A stretch of 64,000 nucleotides of DNA from Pyrocephalus nanus (GCA_038380795.1 CM076264.1:1862001-1926000); one strand, 5' to 3'; counted from the first letter of the stretch, positions 22,254 through 35,600 are shown. The notes: generated by a model from the letters alone, not told the origin. Numbers and translations: made by a program.

Positions 22254-25200
22254 TCATGCGATGCCCGTCTCCCGCACGTCCTCGCTTCGGGAAGGTGAGT
22301 CCTTGTTCAGCGTCTCCATCTCTTCTGCCTTTCTCTTCCTACGCTGCCTCCGACAGTGGCTTGACGGGGTGGGAAAATAGTAATAATAATAAAAAAAACA
22401 CACAAAAAAAAGGCAGAATGAGGCATACTACTCCCTGTCCATCTCCTTTCACACTGCAAAGGCTCCAGCTGGGATCACATCTGGTTTTCAGCCTCAAAGG
22501 AATATCCCAGGCACCTCCCTGCACCTGCAGAGCCATATCCCACCTGGCTGGGGCAGCCCAAATTCGACCTACCTGGAGCCAGCAGAGCTGGGCAGGATTT
22601 GTTACCAGTCTAGAGCTTCCTCTTCTTTCTTTCTCTTCCCTCTTTCCCTTCCCTCTTATTTCCCTTCCCTCCTTCCCTTCCCTCTTTCCTTTTTTCTCTT
22701 CCTTCTTTCTCTCCCCTTCCCTCTCTCTTTCCCTTCCCTCTTTCTTTCCCTTCCCTTCCCTCTTTCCCTCCCCTCCCTGTCCCTCGACGTACTGACTGCA
22801 GAGGCAGATGCCGACGATGAGGATGATGAGGGCGATGATGGCAGCGATCAGGGAGATGATGACGATCTGGCCCTGGTCGCCTCGCAGGTAGAACAGATCC
22901 ACCCTCTCGCAGCGAGCCCCGGTGTAGCCTCGCTCGCACCTGTCCCACAGCACAGGGGAGGCAGAAGGGAGGGGTCCCAAAAACCGCCATGGTGCCCGTG
23001 CCTCCCTCATCCCGCTGTCCCAGGGAGCATGGGCTCGGCATGCCACCCCTTGGCAGCCACCAGCAGTGACTTACACACAGGCCGGCGCCTGCTCGGCCAC
23101 GAGGAAGCGGCACCTCCCCTTGACACAGTAGTGCTTGTACTCCTCCGGGCACCGGGAGAAGTGGCCCTGCCGCCGCAGCTGCGTCCCATTCCCTGGGGGT
23201 GGCAAGGACAAAGAATTCCCCCCAAAGGGGTTACGGCTCTGCCCAGAAGCAGCAGCATCCCAGAGAGGCAGGTCCGAGCCTGGCCAGCTGCAAACAGCAC
23301 GCGTAGCCTTGGCTTCCCAGCTCCGTGGACGCTACACGGCTCTGCCAGACAAAACACCTGCTCCTGTGCCATCCCAGCCTGCTCTCCTGCACTGCCCAGC
23401 TCCCATCCCATGCCCCCGGCTCCCCCGAACATCCTCACACCTCCACCTTACCCGTGCATCCCTTGATCGTGTCACAGGCGAGCCCCTCAGTGCTGTGCCC
23501 GGCGGTGACGTTGGCATCGGCGCCCACGCAGCTGAAGAATGCCAAGCCTGGAACGCAGTGGAGGTGGCTTGGAGGGGGAGCCTGGCAAGAACCCCGGCAT
23601 CCCCACCACAGCCCCACCACAGCCACAGGGTGGGGACCGGCAATGGGCTCTGCAGCTGCGCCCACGGCCCCCCTTCCCTGGCAGCATCAGCTTTTCCCCA
23701 GGGCAAGGAGAAGGGAAAGCCGGTCCCCGCCTATCACCTCCACCCACCGACGCCCCAGCACGGGGGTCTGGGAGCCAGACGGGAGGGTTTTGGGGCACAC
23801 AGTTCTGCCTGCAGGCAGCCAGCTGCTCCTCTGCTCTGGGAGGATGCAGGGAGGGATCCCCAGGGAGGTTCGTAATCGTGGAATCACAAATTGGTTTGAG
23901 TTTGAACAGATTGTAAAACGCATCTTGTTTCAACACCCCTGCCATGGGCAGGGACACCTTCCACTAGCACAGGTTGCTCCAAGACCTGTCCAACCTGGCC
24001 TCAGACACTTCCAGGGATGGGGCAGCCACAGTTTCCCCAGGCAACCTGCACCCGGGCCTCACCACGCTCACTAGGAAGGTTTTCTCCCTGATACCCAATT
24101 TAAACCTGTCCTCTGCCAGTGTGAAGCCATTCACCCTGTACTGTGACCCCAAGCCCTTGTGACAAGCCCCTCTCCAGCTCTTTTGGAGCCCCTTTAGGCA
24201 CTGGAAGGTGCTCTGTGGTCTCCCTGGAGTGCAGCACGAACTAAGCCAGGAAAGAGGCCACCTTGGTCTCCTTGGCCACGGGACGAAACTGAGAGGTGGC
24301 TGAGCCCCGGCGCGTCACGGCGGCGGTAACCGGATCGCTGGCATACCAGCACTGACTCAGCACGGCCCTGCTCCCCGCCCGGCCCTCCCCAGGGATTCAC
24401 CGTGCCACAGTGGCACCCACGGGAGCGGGGACAGGTCCTGCCTGACGGGGCAGGGTGCTGGGCGGCTCCCGCGAGGGTGACACGCCGAGGCGGAGGGTGT
24501 TCCCATCCCGAGGGGGTGCACGTCGAGGCTTCTCAGAGAGAGGACAGCTTGTGCAGCCGAATCCTGGCAGCCTCGTCTCCTGGTACCTGTTTTCTCACCC
24601 TGCCCTTTGGCACCCGGGAAACAGCGGTGGAGGCTGCCCAGCCAAGCCTCCGGAGTCCCCCCCTTCCCACGGCAGGGACATTCCCTGCACACACGTCCCT
24701 TCTGGCTATATATAGCCACTGCCGCGCTAATGACATGCTCTGGGTAACAGACCTCCAAAAGAGCCCGGCGGGGAGGAGACGGAGCCCACGGCCCCCTCCA
24801 GCCCAGCGGCAGGGTGGGAGCTGCCCGGCGGGAGCCAGGGATGAGCCACGGGGCGGCTTCTCCCCGGGAAGCAGCTGCGGGCGGCGTGGGCACGCCGCGG
24901 TGCAGGGAGGGAGGCTGACTTCACTCCCGGTGACCGAGTTCACAGCTCGACATGGAAAGATCCCCACCAAGATGAGATCCCCACCCTTATTGCAACCAGA
25001 TGCGGAGCTCTGGCATCCTCCGGGCTGGCAGCCCCTCGGCAGGGCCGCCCTGGGGCAGCGCCAGGTCCGGAGGGAGGGGGGCTGTGCCCCCCGGCACCCG
25101 GATCGCAGCACCCTCATCTCTTTGATGCACAAAGAACTCAGCTCCACTATCTAAGGCTGCACTCCTTTCTGAGCAGACAAAGATAACCCAGGAAAGTATC

Positions 25201-26405
25201 CCAAACACCGGATTATTTTGCTGTAGCACCCCCACACTCCGCCGGGACAGCCCAAACTACAGGAGAGCAACCACCCAGGGCATCGTCTTGGTCTGATGGG
25301 GCACCTCAGCCCCAAAACAGGTCGGCCACCCTTGCTTTCCTCCTGCCAGCACAGGTTTGGCAGGTTCTGCCAAGTGCTGTCACCAGCCCTGCCAAAAGGC
25401 CAAACCCAAACTGTTCCCAGCGGAGAGGAGAGCTCCCTCGAAATTCTGGTGCTGGCAGTCTCTGCCAGGGGAACATCAGTTGCCCAGTCCTACCTGTGGT
25501 TATCTCCTGCCAGCCCTGAGACGGCTGCTGCCTGCAGCTTCTTGCTTCCAAACACTTAGGGAGTAACACCGGAAAGCTCACACACCTGATGAATAGATAC
25601 TGCCCCCCCCTCCACCCCCCGCAGCATCCCCCCCCTCCCCAGTGCTTCTAAGAATGGCAGAGGGTATTTGGGCACTGCCCCATCAACAGGTGGGAAAAGC
25701 ATCCCAGTCCTGCTCCAGGATCCAGCCAGGATAGCCCGGTCCCAAAGGATTCAGTGACTCAGAGCCAAGAGGAGCACTGGAATGGAATGCTGGGGAGTTC
25801 CAGGATGAGACCTGGGGACACATGGGGGAGCCCAGGGAGGGGACTGGGTAAACACCAGGCTGGGTGTGGGGGAAGGACTGGGATGGGATTGTCCAGGGGG
25901 ACACAGGGAGTCACTGGGACGGGACTGGAGAAAACAGCAGGGTGACAGGGTGAACATTGGGATGGGACAGCGTCAGCATCGCGGTGGGGTGGGACAGCAG
26001 GGGATACAGGAGTTCAGCAGAATGGGACAGGGAGAGCAGCAGGATGGGATGGGGAAGCACCAGGACAGGCACGGGGGAGCACCGGGATGGGACCAGAAGG
26101 CAGGTGGAGGATCACCAGTGAGGGACCGGGAAGCAGTGGAATGGGACAGGAGCAGCACCGGGATCGGGGACAGAACGGGGCTGGGACAGTGGGGGTGGCA
26201 CCGTGCAGGAGAGGGAGGCACCAGGCCGGGGCGGTGGGCACCGGGCCGGGACAGGAGGGAACACCCTCTGTCAGTATCTGGGTATCCCGGGACCGGGACA
26301 GTGGCGGGGCAGGGGACCCACGTGCTTACCGGAGGCAAGGGCCAGGCAGAGCAGCAGGGTACCGGGGCCGCCGCCCGGGGCCGGGGCCTCCGCCGCCGCC
26401 TCCAT
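22254..26405 (-). CDS. BTC: Betacellulin (EGF-family growth factor precursor)
   Basis: Five coding exons on the minus strand: 26330-26405, 23452-23547, 23075-23192, 22793-22939 and 22254-22359. They total 543 nt, or 180 residues. The EGFR/ErbB4 ligand is made as a type I membrane precursor and shed. The signal peptide is about residues 1-26 (LLLCLALASG). Glycosylation sequons are NVT at 38 and NGT at 59. The EGF domain spans C72-C107 with spacing C-x7-C-x4-C-x10-C-x1-C-x8-C and the blocks HFSRC and EYKHYCVKGRCRF. The betacellulin-specific juxtamembrane sequence ARCERVDLFYLRGDQGQ leads into a transmembrane helix at about 122-144. The short tail is basic (CRRQRRKRKAEEMETLNKD) and ends VRETGIA, like human ETNIA. 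The separate EGF/TM exon structure fits the family. Intron 1 holds a CR1 and a minisatellite; intron 4 holds a polypyrimidine tract. Confidence 0.95.
22616..22779. repeat. Polypyrimidine tract in BTC intron 4
   Basis: About 165 bases are almost pure C and T on the plus strand, built from CCCTTCCCTCTTTC-like units. On the BTC sense strand this is polypurine. Such mirror-like tracts can form triplex DNA and are often length-polymorphic. Confidence 0.85.
23876..24250 (-). mobile_element. CR1 LINE 3' fragment in BTC intron 1
   Basis: It reads from the 3' tail inward: GTGGAATCACAAATTGGTTT, CCATGGGCAGGGACACCTTC, CACTTCCAGGGATGGGGCAG, then TTTTCTCCCTGATACCCAAT and GCACTGGAAGGTGCTCTG-like sequence. 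This is a CR1 element in minus orientation, so in the same orientation as BTC, and it is 5' truncated. Confidence 0.88.
24251..25730. other. Middle of BTC intron 1, no gene seen
   Basis: CG-rich in places (24300-24500, 24770-24900) but with no exon that splices in frame with BTC and no recognised coding sequence on the plus strand. Confidence 0.45.
25745..26330. repeat. Degenerate GGGATGGGACAG minisatellite in BTC intron 1
   Basis: Phrases such as GGGATGGGACAGC, AGGATGGGATGGGG, GGGACCGGG and GCACCGGGATGGGAC recur about every 25-35 bases over nearly 600 bp up to the BTC exon 1 donor. The copies are diverged. The 382-codon plus-strand ORF here is carried by the repeat and is not a gene. Confidence 0.7.
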
Positions 26406-26560
26406 ACGCGCCGCCGCCGCCTGCCCGGTGCCCGGTGCCCGGCGGCTGCGGCGGGGCGGGACGGGGGCGGCCGCTCCGGCACCGCCGCCCTCCTCCTCCT
26501 CCGCCTCCTCCTCTTCCAGCTGCGCGGCTCCCACCCTGCTGAAGCCATCCCTTGGCAATC
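26330..26560 (-). promoter_or_regulatory. BTC CpG island promoter
   Basis: CG-dense sequence covering BTC exon 1 and about 150 bases upstream, with GGCGGC and GC-box stretches. The ATG context is weak (C at -3), but no alternative upstream ATG continues in frame into a signal peptide. Confidence 0.5.
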
Positions 26561-29200
26561 TGGGGGTGCCCCCCCGACTTGTCCCCTCCCGTGTGTCCCA
26601 CCCACGCTCGTCCCACCGACGCACGTCCCACCTCACACCAGCCACGCCTGGCCCTGTCCTGCCGGGAGGCGTCAAGCAGATGCATCACCCCAGCATCCCA
26701 TGGGGATTTGGGCAGCAAGGTGGACCCCTATCCTGCCATCCCGGGTTCCAAGAGGGGCTCCGGGGCTCCCCTCCCCGGAGGGTCGGAGGGTGTGCACCCA
26801 GGCCCAGCCTCACGTCCCCAAAGCCATTTATCCCCGGCCAGCTTGTTATGAAAAGGGAGATTTATTCATAGCAAGCAGCTATAAAACACCCTCCCAAAGG
26901 CCTTGGCAGGGGATGACGGCAGCTCCGAATCATCCTGCGAGGGGCTGTGCCTTGGCACGAGCCCTCTGCACGCTGGCCTTGGGGCGTTTTTTCGCCTCAG
27001 GGTGTGTGGGATGATGTTTCTGACCCCCCGAGTGAAGTCTAGAGGAACAAGGGTGAAGGCGTCCCCTGGGATACTGGCAGGTCCCCTCCTGGCATCTGGG
27101 GATGCTCAGGAGGGATGTGGTGCCACGGGCTGATGCTGTCCTGGCTCCAAGGAAAGCAAAAGAGGTTGGTCCAGCGAAGAGGGGTGAGGGCAGGATGGGG
27201 AGGTGGAGCTGCTCCCTGCTCCGGGTCGTTACAGGCGCGAAAGAAGGTGGAAATGAAAGACTGGAAAGAACGGGTGACCTCAAACCACAGGCTGGCAGCT
27301 ATTAATGCAAGTGCTGGCAGCCACCCAGCCATGCCATTTGGCTGCTGGCCAGGGGGTGAGCGAGCTCCCTCAGCCCTGATCAGCCAAAAAATCCTGCCGC
27401 AAGCTCCGGCACTCCGGTATCACCCAGCCCCCTGCCTGTGGCCACCCTGGCTCCCTGCCAGCAGCTCCCCAAAAGCAGGCAGGGGGTTATAAACCACCAG
27501 AGAAACGTTTCAAAGCTCCTGTGGGGACTTGGGCAAGACTGGTGAAACTGGCAGCTGGCACCTGGATGTGGCATGGGGCCACCCAAGAGGAGCTGGCTTC
27601 ATCCCGATGGGGAGGGCAAAGGCAGGGAGCAGGCAGGAGAAAATCCCTGTGCCCACCAAAAGGAAACAGTTTTCCTTCAGCATCCTTCATATCTGGATAA
27701 AGCTGGGGAGAAAAAACATTTTAAAGTGATTTGAAAAGAACTGGAGCCCCAGGGCAGGTGTCACCAGAGGCCATGGTTTCCAATCTCCAGTAGCAATGGG
27801 AAAGGACTGGCAGAAGGTATCCCCAAAAAGGGACATCTCGCTGGCCATGTGTCCCTCTGCTTTACTGAGGGGACCAGGCAGAAATGTCCTTGCTGAGGGG
27901 ACCAGGCAGAGGTGGCCAGCAGATGGCAGCTGGAGCCCAAGCCTGGTGACCATCAGGGATGTTCCAGGCCTCCCACAGCCCAGCCCTCGGCACCCCAACA
28001 CCCAGCTCGGGCTTGGGGTTTTCCATCCAAGGCCAAGGTGGGAAGTGGTGGCTGTGCCCTCTCCTCAAAAAACTCCTCCTGCACATGGAAGCATGCAGCA
28101 CCATCAACAAAAAAAAAAGAGGTGGGAGAGAAGCAGCAGGGAGATTATCACACTGTTCCCACGGCACCAAGCTCCAGCAGCAAGAACAGCATTATTTTTC
28201 CCCTTCCAGAGCAGAGGAAAGGTTTCAAGGAGAGCTGAGATATCGCCCAACACCGTCCACTTCAGGAACGCCAGCTGACTTGGATTTTGTGTCCTGCCAT
28301 TTTAGGCCCAGAGCCAGGATCCATCCTGAGAAAATGCCACACAATGCAATAGAATAGAACAGAGATGCATAACCCTGGATAAAGATAGCTTGGCCACAGC
28401 CTGGGCTCCGTGACATCCTTTTCCATAGCGAGCATGCGAAAGCCCTCTCTGGGCTGATGAGTTCAGCCTGAAAACATTTCACCCGCAGCAAAGCACTTTC
28501 CAGAAGGAAAGAGGTAAAAAGAATTTGCCCTCGCACCTCCTGCTGTGCCACAGGTGTCTTCTGGCTGGGTCCTTTGGGCGCTGGGAGCTGCATTTTTGGA
28601 GCTGTTTATGCTGTGGGAAGGCAGGACCCTGGCTGCCTGGCTCTGGCCTGGATCCCCCTGATGAGGTACCAGGGGTGTCCCCCACCATGGGCATCAGACC
28701 CCCTGGGTGTAGCAGGGAGGAAGATCCTCAGGGAGATCCAGAATCATGGAATCATAGAACAGATTGAGTTGGAAAGGACCTTAAAGCTCATCCTGTACCA
28801 AACCCCTGCCAAGGGCAGGGACACCTTCCCCTATCCCAGGTTGCTCCAATCCCCGTCCAATCCGGCCTTGGACACTTCCAGGGATGGGGCAGCCACAGCT
28901 TCTCTGGGTAACCTGTGCCAATGCACAATTCCAATGCATTATATTCAAGTAGGAGCTGGCATGGCACTGAGGATGAAGAGGGACAAGTGACAGTGTCACA
29001 GGGCACCCTGATCCCCCACCCGGTGCCACTGGCTGGGACAAGAGCACCCCATGCCCTGTCCTCGGTGCATGACGCCCACTGATAGTGTGAGGTGCTCAGC
29101 ATCCAGTCCCAGTGCCTCATTCCAGGGCAGGGCAACTGCTCCCGGTGTCAGCACCCCAGTAGGGTGTTCTGGCCCCTGGTACCCTACAGCCAGCTCCTGG
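26561..29200. other. BTC-PARM1 intergenic region (head-to-head)
   Basis: About 2.6 kb between two divergent promoters. Apart from the CR1 at 28738-28925 I see no exon. It could carry regulatory sequence for either gene. Confidence 0.45.
28738..28925 (-). mobile_element. CR1 LINE 3' fragment upstream of PARM1
   Basis: Begins with CAGAATCATGGAATCATAGA, then GAGTTGGAAAGGACCTTAAA and TGCCAAGGGCAGGGACACC, and ends in CAGCCACAGCTTCTCTGGGT. It is one of the less diverged CR1 copies here, in minus orientation. Confidence 0.9.
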
Positions 29201-29680
29201 TACCCACTGTTGCTGCGGTCCCACACGCAGTGCCCAGTGGCTCCATATCCTCCTCCCGGAGCCCCGCATCCTCCTCCCGGTGCCCGGCGTGCCCCCCTCG
29301 CTGTCCCGCACGCCCCGCCGGTGCGGGTCCCGCATCCCCGCCGCGTTGCCCGGAGCCGGCAGGTGCCGCTGTGGGCCGGTCGGGGGCGGGGGGCGGCGGC
29401 GGCGGCGGCGGCGGCGGGGGCCGGGCCGGGGCGGCGGCGGTGGCGGGGCCGGGCGGTGCGTCCCTCCCGCCGCGGCTGCCAGGGCCGCCGGCACCATGGG
29501 CTGCTGCTGCCGCCTCCTCCTCCTCGCCCTCCTCCTCCTCCCGGCAGGTAAGCGCCCGCCGCCGCACCGGCGTGGGGACGGGGGGGTGACACCGGGGAGC
29601 CCCCGGTGCCGGGATGGGGGCGATGCGGTGGGGACGGGGGGAAGGCAGACCCCGCTTTGCCGGGGATGGAGCGGCTCCTT
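29200..29680 (+). promoter_or_regulatory. PARM1 CpG island promoter
   Basis: Very CG-rich sequence surrounds PARM1 exon 1, with a (GGC)n run at about 29395-29415 and GC boxes. No TATA box is apparent. Confidence 0.55.
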
Positions 29681-32600
29681 CCCGGCAGGATGTCCGGAGA
29701 AGGGCTCCGCAGAGCAACCCACCACCACTGGTCTCGCTCACGCCCCCCAAGGATCCCCCAGTGGCACCGGTGGGATCGGGCAAGGGGTGTTTCGTTCCTC
29801 TTTTCCTCATCCCCTGCCCCGCAGGGGGGTCCCCAGCCGTGTTCCCGGCTGTTCTGAAGGAGGACAACTTCATGGGACCACCACCATCTCCTCACGGGCA
29901 CCCCCTGCCCGGGCTGGTGCTCACCCCCAGCCCCGCATCCCCCTTCCCAGTACGGTCACCGCCTTGAAGGAGCTTTTCTGTCTCTCCCTGGTCTTGAGCG
30001 GAGGCTCCCGCACCCCCAGCTCCTGGCGTTTTCCCCACCAGCTCCAGGCATCTCCCCACAGCAGCACCAGACTCCCCATTCCACAGAAACACCCCATTTG
30101 ACATCTTTTCCCCCACTGAGACGCTCAGAGGAGACAGTTCCGTCCCCGGCCGATGCGACAGCGAGCGCAGGTCACCCCGCCACCCACCCCGGCTGGGTTT
30201 TTAATAAACAACACGAGGAGCCGCTTGCTCAGAAACATGGAAAACACACTTGCATAACCGGGGACGCGCGCGAGGAGAAATCCATCGGGCGAAGCTGTCA
30301 TTATCAATCCCTGCCGGCAGAGCAGCTAGAGGGGATGAGGCGGCAGGGCCAGCTCTGAGCTCCCTGTGACAGCCCACAGCTGGGGAGGTCGTGGCTGCAG
30401 GACGCCCCAAAACCATCACCCCGAACCACATCAGCTTGTGGGAAACCTTCCCCTGATAAGTGACCCCAGTGGTGTGAGGGGAGGGAGGGCAGGATGAATC
30501 CTAGTCCCTGTAAAGGGGCAGTTTACCAACAAGCTCCTGTTTCTGTGCTTTCCGAACAAATGCCTTGGGGAGGGATGGGGATGAACGTTTTGCTCCACTG
30601 TGATGCTGGAGATGCTGCTCTGACAGGCTCCTGCCTGGCCCAAATTTGCCCCAAAAGCAGTCAGCCTCTGCTGGGAGCCAACCTCTAGGGTTGGGAGGCG
30701 GGTTTTTCCCAGCGCCCGGGCCAAACCCGAAGCCGTTCCCACGACCATCCCTCTCTAAAGCAGCAACGCCAGCGAGGCTTGGCAGAAAAGCCGGGAAAGA
30801 TTTCCCTGGACTATGGTCCCGTGGCTCTCGGGCTGCTCCCAAACACCTCCAGAGCATCTTTCAGATGTTTTCTACGAGTTTTTTCTCCCCACGAAAATAA
30901 TTCTTAAATGTATATATGTCTATCACTTGGGAGGAAACACGGAGCACGATTTAAATATGCTTTGAGCTCATTCTTCAGGACTTAGTGACAGCGAGGACGT
31001 CACTGGGCAGGAGTAGAATAAGTCTGGGCTTTGCCTGCTCACGTAATGAAATAAGAGCGTCTCGCACAAGGAAGTTTCGATCCTGTTATTACTCCTTGCT
31101 CGGGATGTAAATTCAAACCTGCTTTGCTTTCCTGTGATGATGCCCAGCCCTGAGCCTGCTTTCCCCTTCAGCAATTTACCCTGTGCCCCGGCTGAGGCAC
31201 TTTGAAGTACCTGCAAGAGGCAGCTCTTGGCTTTAAAGGTTTTGAGCGCTTCTTCCTGGAGACTTGGGGTGGAAAAGCTGCTTTTTGGGGACCTAGGAAC
31301 CTCAGGAGCTGTTTTCAGTTGCCATAGAGGAGGCAAAGATTTGAGCATTCCTGGCTCTGCCCCCTGTGAAGGACAGGAGTGATAGGTAGTTAATTATCCC
31401 CTCTCCCAGCCCAAAGGAGCAGTCAGCCTTTAATATCAGAGGATGCTCCAAAATTCCTCTGCCGAACCCAGTTGCTTCTCCTCATGGGAAGGGCTGGAAT
31501 GGGGCTGATGCACATTGAAAGCTGCACCTAGAAGCAGTAATTAGCAGCTAGCCAGGAAAATTACGGAGCTGTTATGTTGTCACTTGGGCAGAGCTGCTGT
31601 TTGCAACATTCCTGGCTGGCTCCGGAGTCATATCCAAGATATCCGCCTGGGAAAAAGTACTGGGAGGTGTCCCAGGCAGGCAGGTCCATCTGCTGTCCTC
31701 CCAAACACCTAAAGACTCCTCTTCACCTTCTTTTGTGCTGTAATTCCACTGCAGCTTCAGGGCCAAGGGCTTCAGGAGTTGAATAATTAAGCAACACTTT
31801 GCTTTGGGCAGAAACACCACATTTTCCTTGCGTGGAGAGTGGGTTTGTTATGCCACCAACAGTCCTCAGCCCTGGGTCAGGATCATGGGGTGAGTGGTGC
31901 CTGAGGAGAACTTGGACACCCACCCCAGGAAAGGAAGGAGCTGCTCACAGGGACTGTTCAGCATGCAGTCAGCCATGTGGATTTTAAAAGTTATTCTCAG
32001 CTGGGAGGAGCAGAGAGTGCCAGATTCCCCAAATCCCCACCTTTTTTTAGCCACGTGGGTCTCGCTGCTGCCTTTTGCAGAAGCCAGGCTATGCACCTCC
32101 AAGAGATGCTGGTACATCCGGGGAAGTGGATACTGATGGGGTGGCTCATCAGTAGGATGAACATCCATGAGGTGCTGCACACACCCCTGGCCAGCTGCAC
32201 GCTTGGGACAGAGCCCTGGGATGGTGAGGGACACATGGATACATCACATGGATTTCTATTGTGGAGCTGTTCCTCTTAGCTACAGAGAGCTTCAGAGCAA
32301 TTAGACCTAAAGCACTTAACGACCATGCAGCAGAATAAAACTAATCATGCAGGAAGCCAGCTCGGCTCGCCAGTAAATCAGAGCAACTGCAGATTTATTT
32401 GATCTGACGGCCTTGGTTTCTTTGCACCGCCAGGGAATAGCTTTGCCTTTTACCTGCTGGTGTTTCTGGCCCCTGGTTTTTCTCCCTTTGATTTCTTCCT
32501 CCTCTCAGAGCCAGTTTTATACCATCACCAACAGAACCTGGCACTGAAAACAGAGGTGATGGAGCGGGAGGCAAGGGAGTAGCACATTATGGGTCACCAG

Positions 32601-35600
32601 CACGCACATGCAGTGCTGGAGCTTTGCTTCGGACCTCAGGAGTCTCTACCTTGGCTCTGGTTTACTAATTGAGGCCCAACATAAGCCAGAGATATCCCCA
32701 GGAGCTACCTTTTCCCATTACTAATCCAGCTGGGTGTTTCCTCTGCACTGGCATGGAAAGGTTGGTGGGTGTGAGACAGAGCTTCGAGCCTGCGGAGCTG
32801 CTCCCAGGCCTACCCATCATCCGTACTTTTCGGGGGATAGTGAGGCAGGGCTCCACAACAGTGCCCTAGAAAAAGAAAGACACAAATGAAGAGCCCCCAA
32901 ACCCACCACATCCTCTATGTTCCTTCCCCCATGTCAGTACAGAGATCAGTCAGACCCCTGCATGCTGCAGATGGGGCCTCCAGCCAGGCGGGAGAGAAGT
33001 GAACGTCACTAAACCCCAAACTGCGTGGTGACAGGGAAGGTGAGGCGGTGCAGGGCTGAACAGCTGGAAAAACTAGTTGAACCCAAAGCAAAACTGAGTT
33101 TTGTTTAGTGCCAGCCACCCTAAGGACAGCTTTTGCCATCCACAGCCAGATGGTACCGGTTTCACAGCTAGAAACCACAATGAAGGTTACAGCTGAGCAT
33201 AAACAGGGAGGAAGGGAACTGCAAAGAAAGCAGCACAAGGTATGGGAATCCCTGGCCACAGAAACCAAAGCCAAGCCAGCAAGGTCATGAACAGGAAATC
33301 CCTATATTTAAATATAAATTGTTTAATTGCTCTGTGTCACTTAACCTGGTTACAAACCAACACACACTGCAGGACCAGGGGCATCAGGGCTGTTCTGTTA
33401 TGGTGAGGACCAGCATAATACAGGACCTGCAAAAGGTTCTTTTTTGCTTACTCTGGATAGGTTAAAGAGTGAGGTTATTGTAGACTTCTACTTTAAAGAG
33501 CAGTCTGGTGCTTAACAGTCTTGGTTACATGGGGTTTTTTTTTGGCGTTTGCCCCAAAACCAGCTGCTGAGCTGATAAGCTAATATAGGAAGCGGTACCC
33601 AATCTTGCTGCAGAGGCACAGTATGACATGGGTGCTCAGCAGATCTCCGTGTTCCAGGGGCTTGTTTTCATCCTGTTGTTGTATTTCTTGTTCAGAACAG
33701 GTGGCTGGATTCCTTGTTTAAGTACAGTCAGGATCCGCTGCTGGCAGGCGGAATGAATAATATTCATGTTATGGAAACTTTCATTATCCCTGCGGCCTTG
33801 GCTGCTGGAGGAGCACCCCTGACTGCAGCTGGGGCTTGGGTGCCTTGGTTAATTTGGGCTGAGAGCAGGGGTGTGGGTTAGATCATGTGGATCTTCTGCT
33901 GGCTGTGTCAAATACAATGAATTCTGAAGTGAAGCTTGTTAAAAGCCCTATCTCTGCCTTATCAGGGGATGTTTGTTTGCTCCAGTGAGGCTGCTCCATC
34001 TGATGTCATTCACTCAGCCTGGAGATGTTCTCCAGTGGCTTTTATGCTGCATTTCAGCGGGCAGAGCAATTTAGAATTTGCTGCAATGGCTTCTGGAGTG
34101 CCTGGGAAATGCGTTGCTGGAGAGGTTGCCAGCCCCAGGTCAGGCAGCTCTTTCCCAAATGGAGCATGAGAGGTGCTCAGCTCCCACAGGGGCAATGTCT
34201 GCCTCTCTGTGTGGCTTCCAGGAGCCAGGAGAGCAGCATGGCAATAGGAGAGGGAGACAGTCCATCACATGGACGGCTCATTACTTAGGTTGGCAGGTCA
34301 TTAGGGTGAATATTTCCCAACAGCAGAATATTAGAATTATTGGGCTTTGTGTTGTTCTGTCCTTGGCTGTTTTCTGTATTCCTAATGAAGAAAAAGGACT
34401 TTCCAAAGCTCCTGTGGGGCTCTGAAGTGTAGCCCTGCTGCTTTCCCAGGTGGTTACCTTGTCCTGGCAGTCCCCTGCCTCGGCTCTGTGCTGGATTCCA
34501 GCGGGGTGGTCAACTGCCTTAAGTGAATTAGATGGGCAGATTCCTCAGGGCTGAGCTATGCTCGGCATCCTTTGGGAGCTAATGTCTCTCACTCCCTCTG
34601 ACAGCCCCTGGCTGAGTTTTTTTAACCATTGGATGTGGTCTTAAAAGGAGTTTTGTCTTTGTTTATTTTGTCCCTTATTCCAGTGCACTGCTCTGCTCCC
34701 TGCTCCCAGCAGCAGCTCCTACAGACCGGGCGCTGGGGTAACAAGGAAACACCCTCCTTGGCTTTTCTTTTTCCCTTTGATCTTCCCTTTCAGGTGTGAT
34801 GGTAGAGGACAGGACTGGCAGTTAAACTGAGTTCTCTCTGGCCCTGGGGCCAGTCACCAACCCATCTGTGGGACAGGTTGTCCATGAGCAGGGCGGAGTG
34901 ACACGGGGACATTTAGAGCATCCCAACAGGGTCCTCAGCCAGGTCCTTTTTGTCCTTTCATCCTGAGTCCAACTCCGAAGCAGCTTGTCTTGCCTCTAGG
35001 ATCGTGGCTGGGATTTCCTGGGATCCTGCACTGTAGGTGAGAGCTGGACCCCAAGGGGGTCCACTGGGCTGGGTCCCACATCACCCGACGGAGCTGATGG
35101 CTTGGAGGAAGCAGAGGATGTCCCAGTGCTGGCACAGGCAGGGATTGCTGGTAGGGAGAGACAGGGAAAACCAGGCCTGAGCTGAGCAGTGTGCTGCCTT
35201 CAGTTGTGCTCTCTCTCCTGGGAAGTGTTGTTGTGACTTGTGACCTTCTTGGCCAGCAGCACTCAGCCAGCAGCCAAGGATTGTTCCTGCATCCAGTTCT
35301 GGCTCACCCTCTGAATTTATACCCCTCAGATATTATCAGAAACTTCCTGACTCATCCAGGCTTGCAGCACTGCCAGCTTTCCCAGCTCCCTATTGGTTTG
35401 CCTCCAGAGTTCAAGCAGATCATGGGAGCTCTGCTGACCCCAAGCTATTTGGGACGTCAGGGTGGCTTTGCCCAGAGGTGGAAATCTGTCCTGTGTCCCA
35501 GAGAGCCTGGGAGCATCTACATCTACAGAGGTGACAAACTTTCAAGGTGCTCCCAGCCCTTGGGGGGAATCTTGATGGGCATGCTGGGCTGCAGAGGCTG

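Noticed and set aside
21545..22795. 416-codon plus-strand ORF
   Set aside because: It runs antisense through BTC exon 5, the BTC 3' UTR and the polypyrimidine tract, so it is a shadow.
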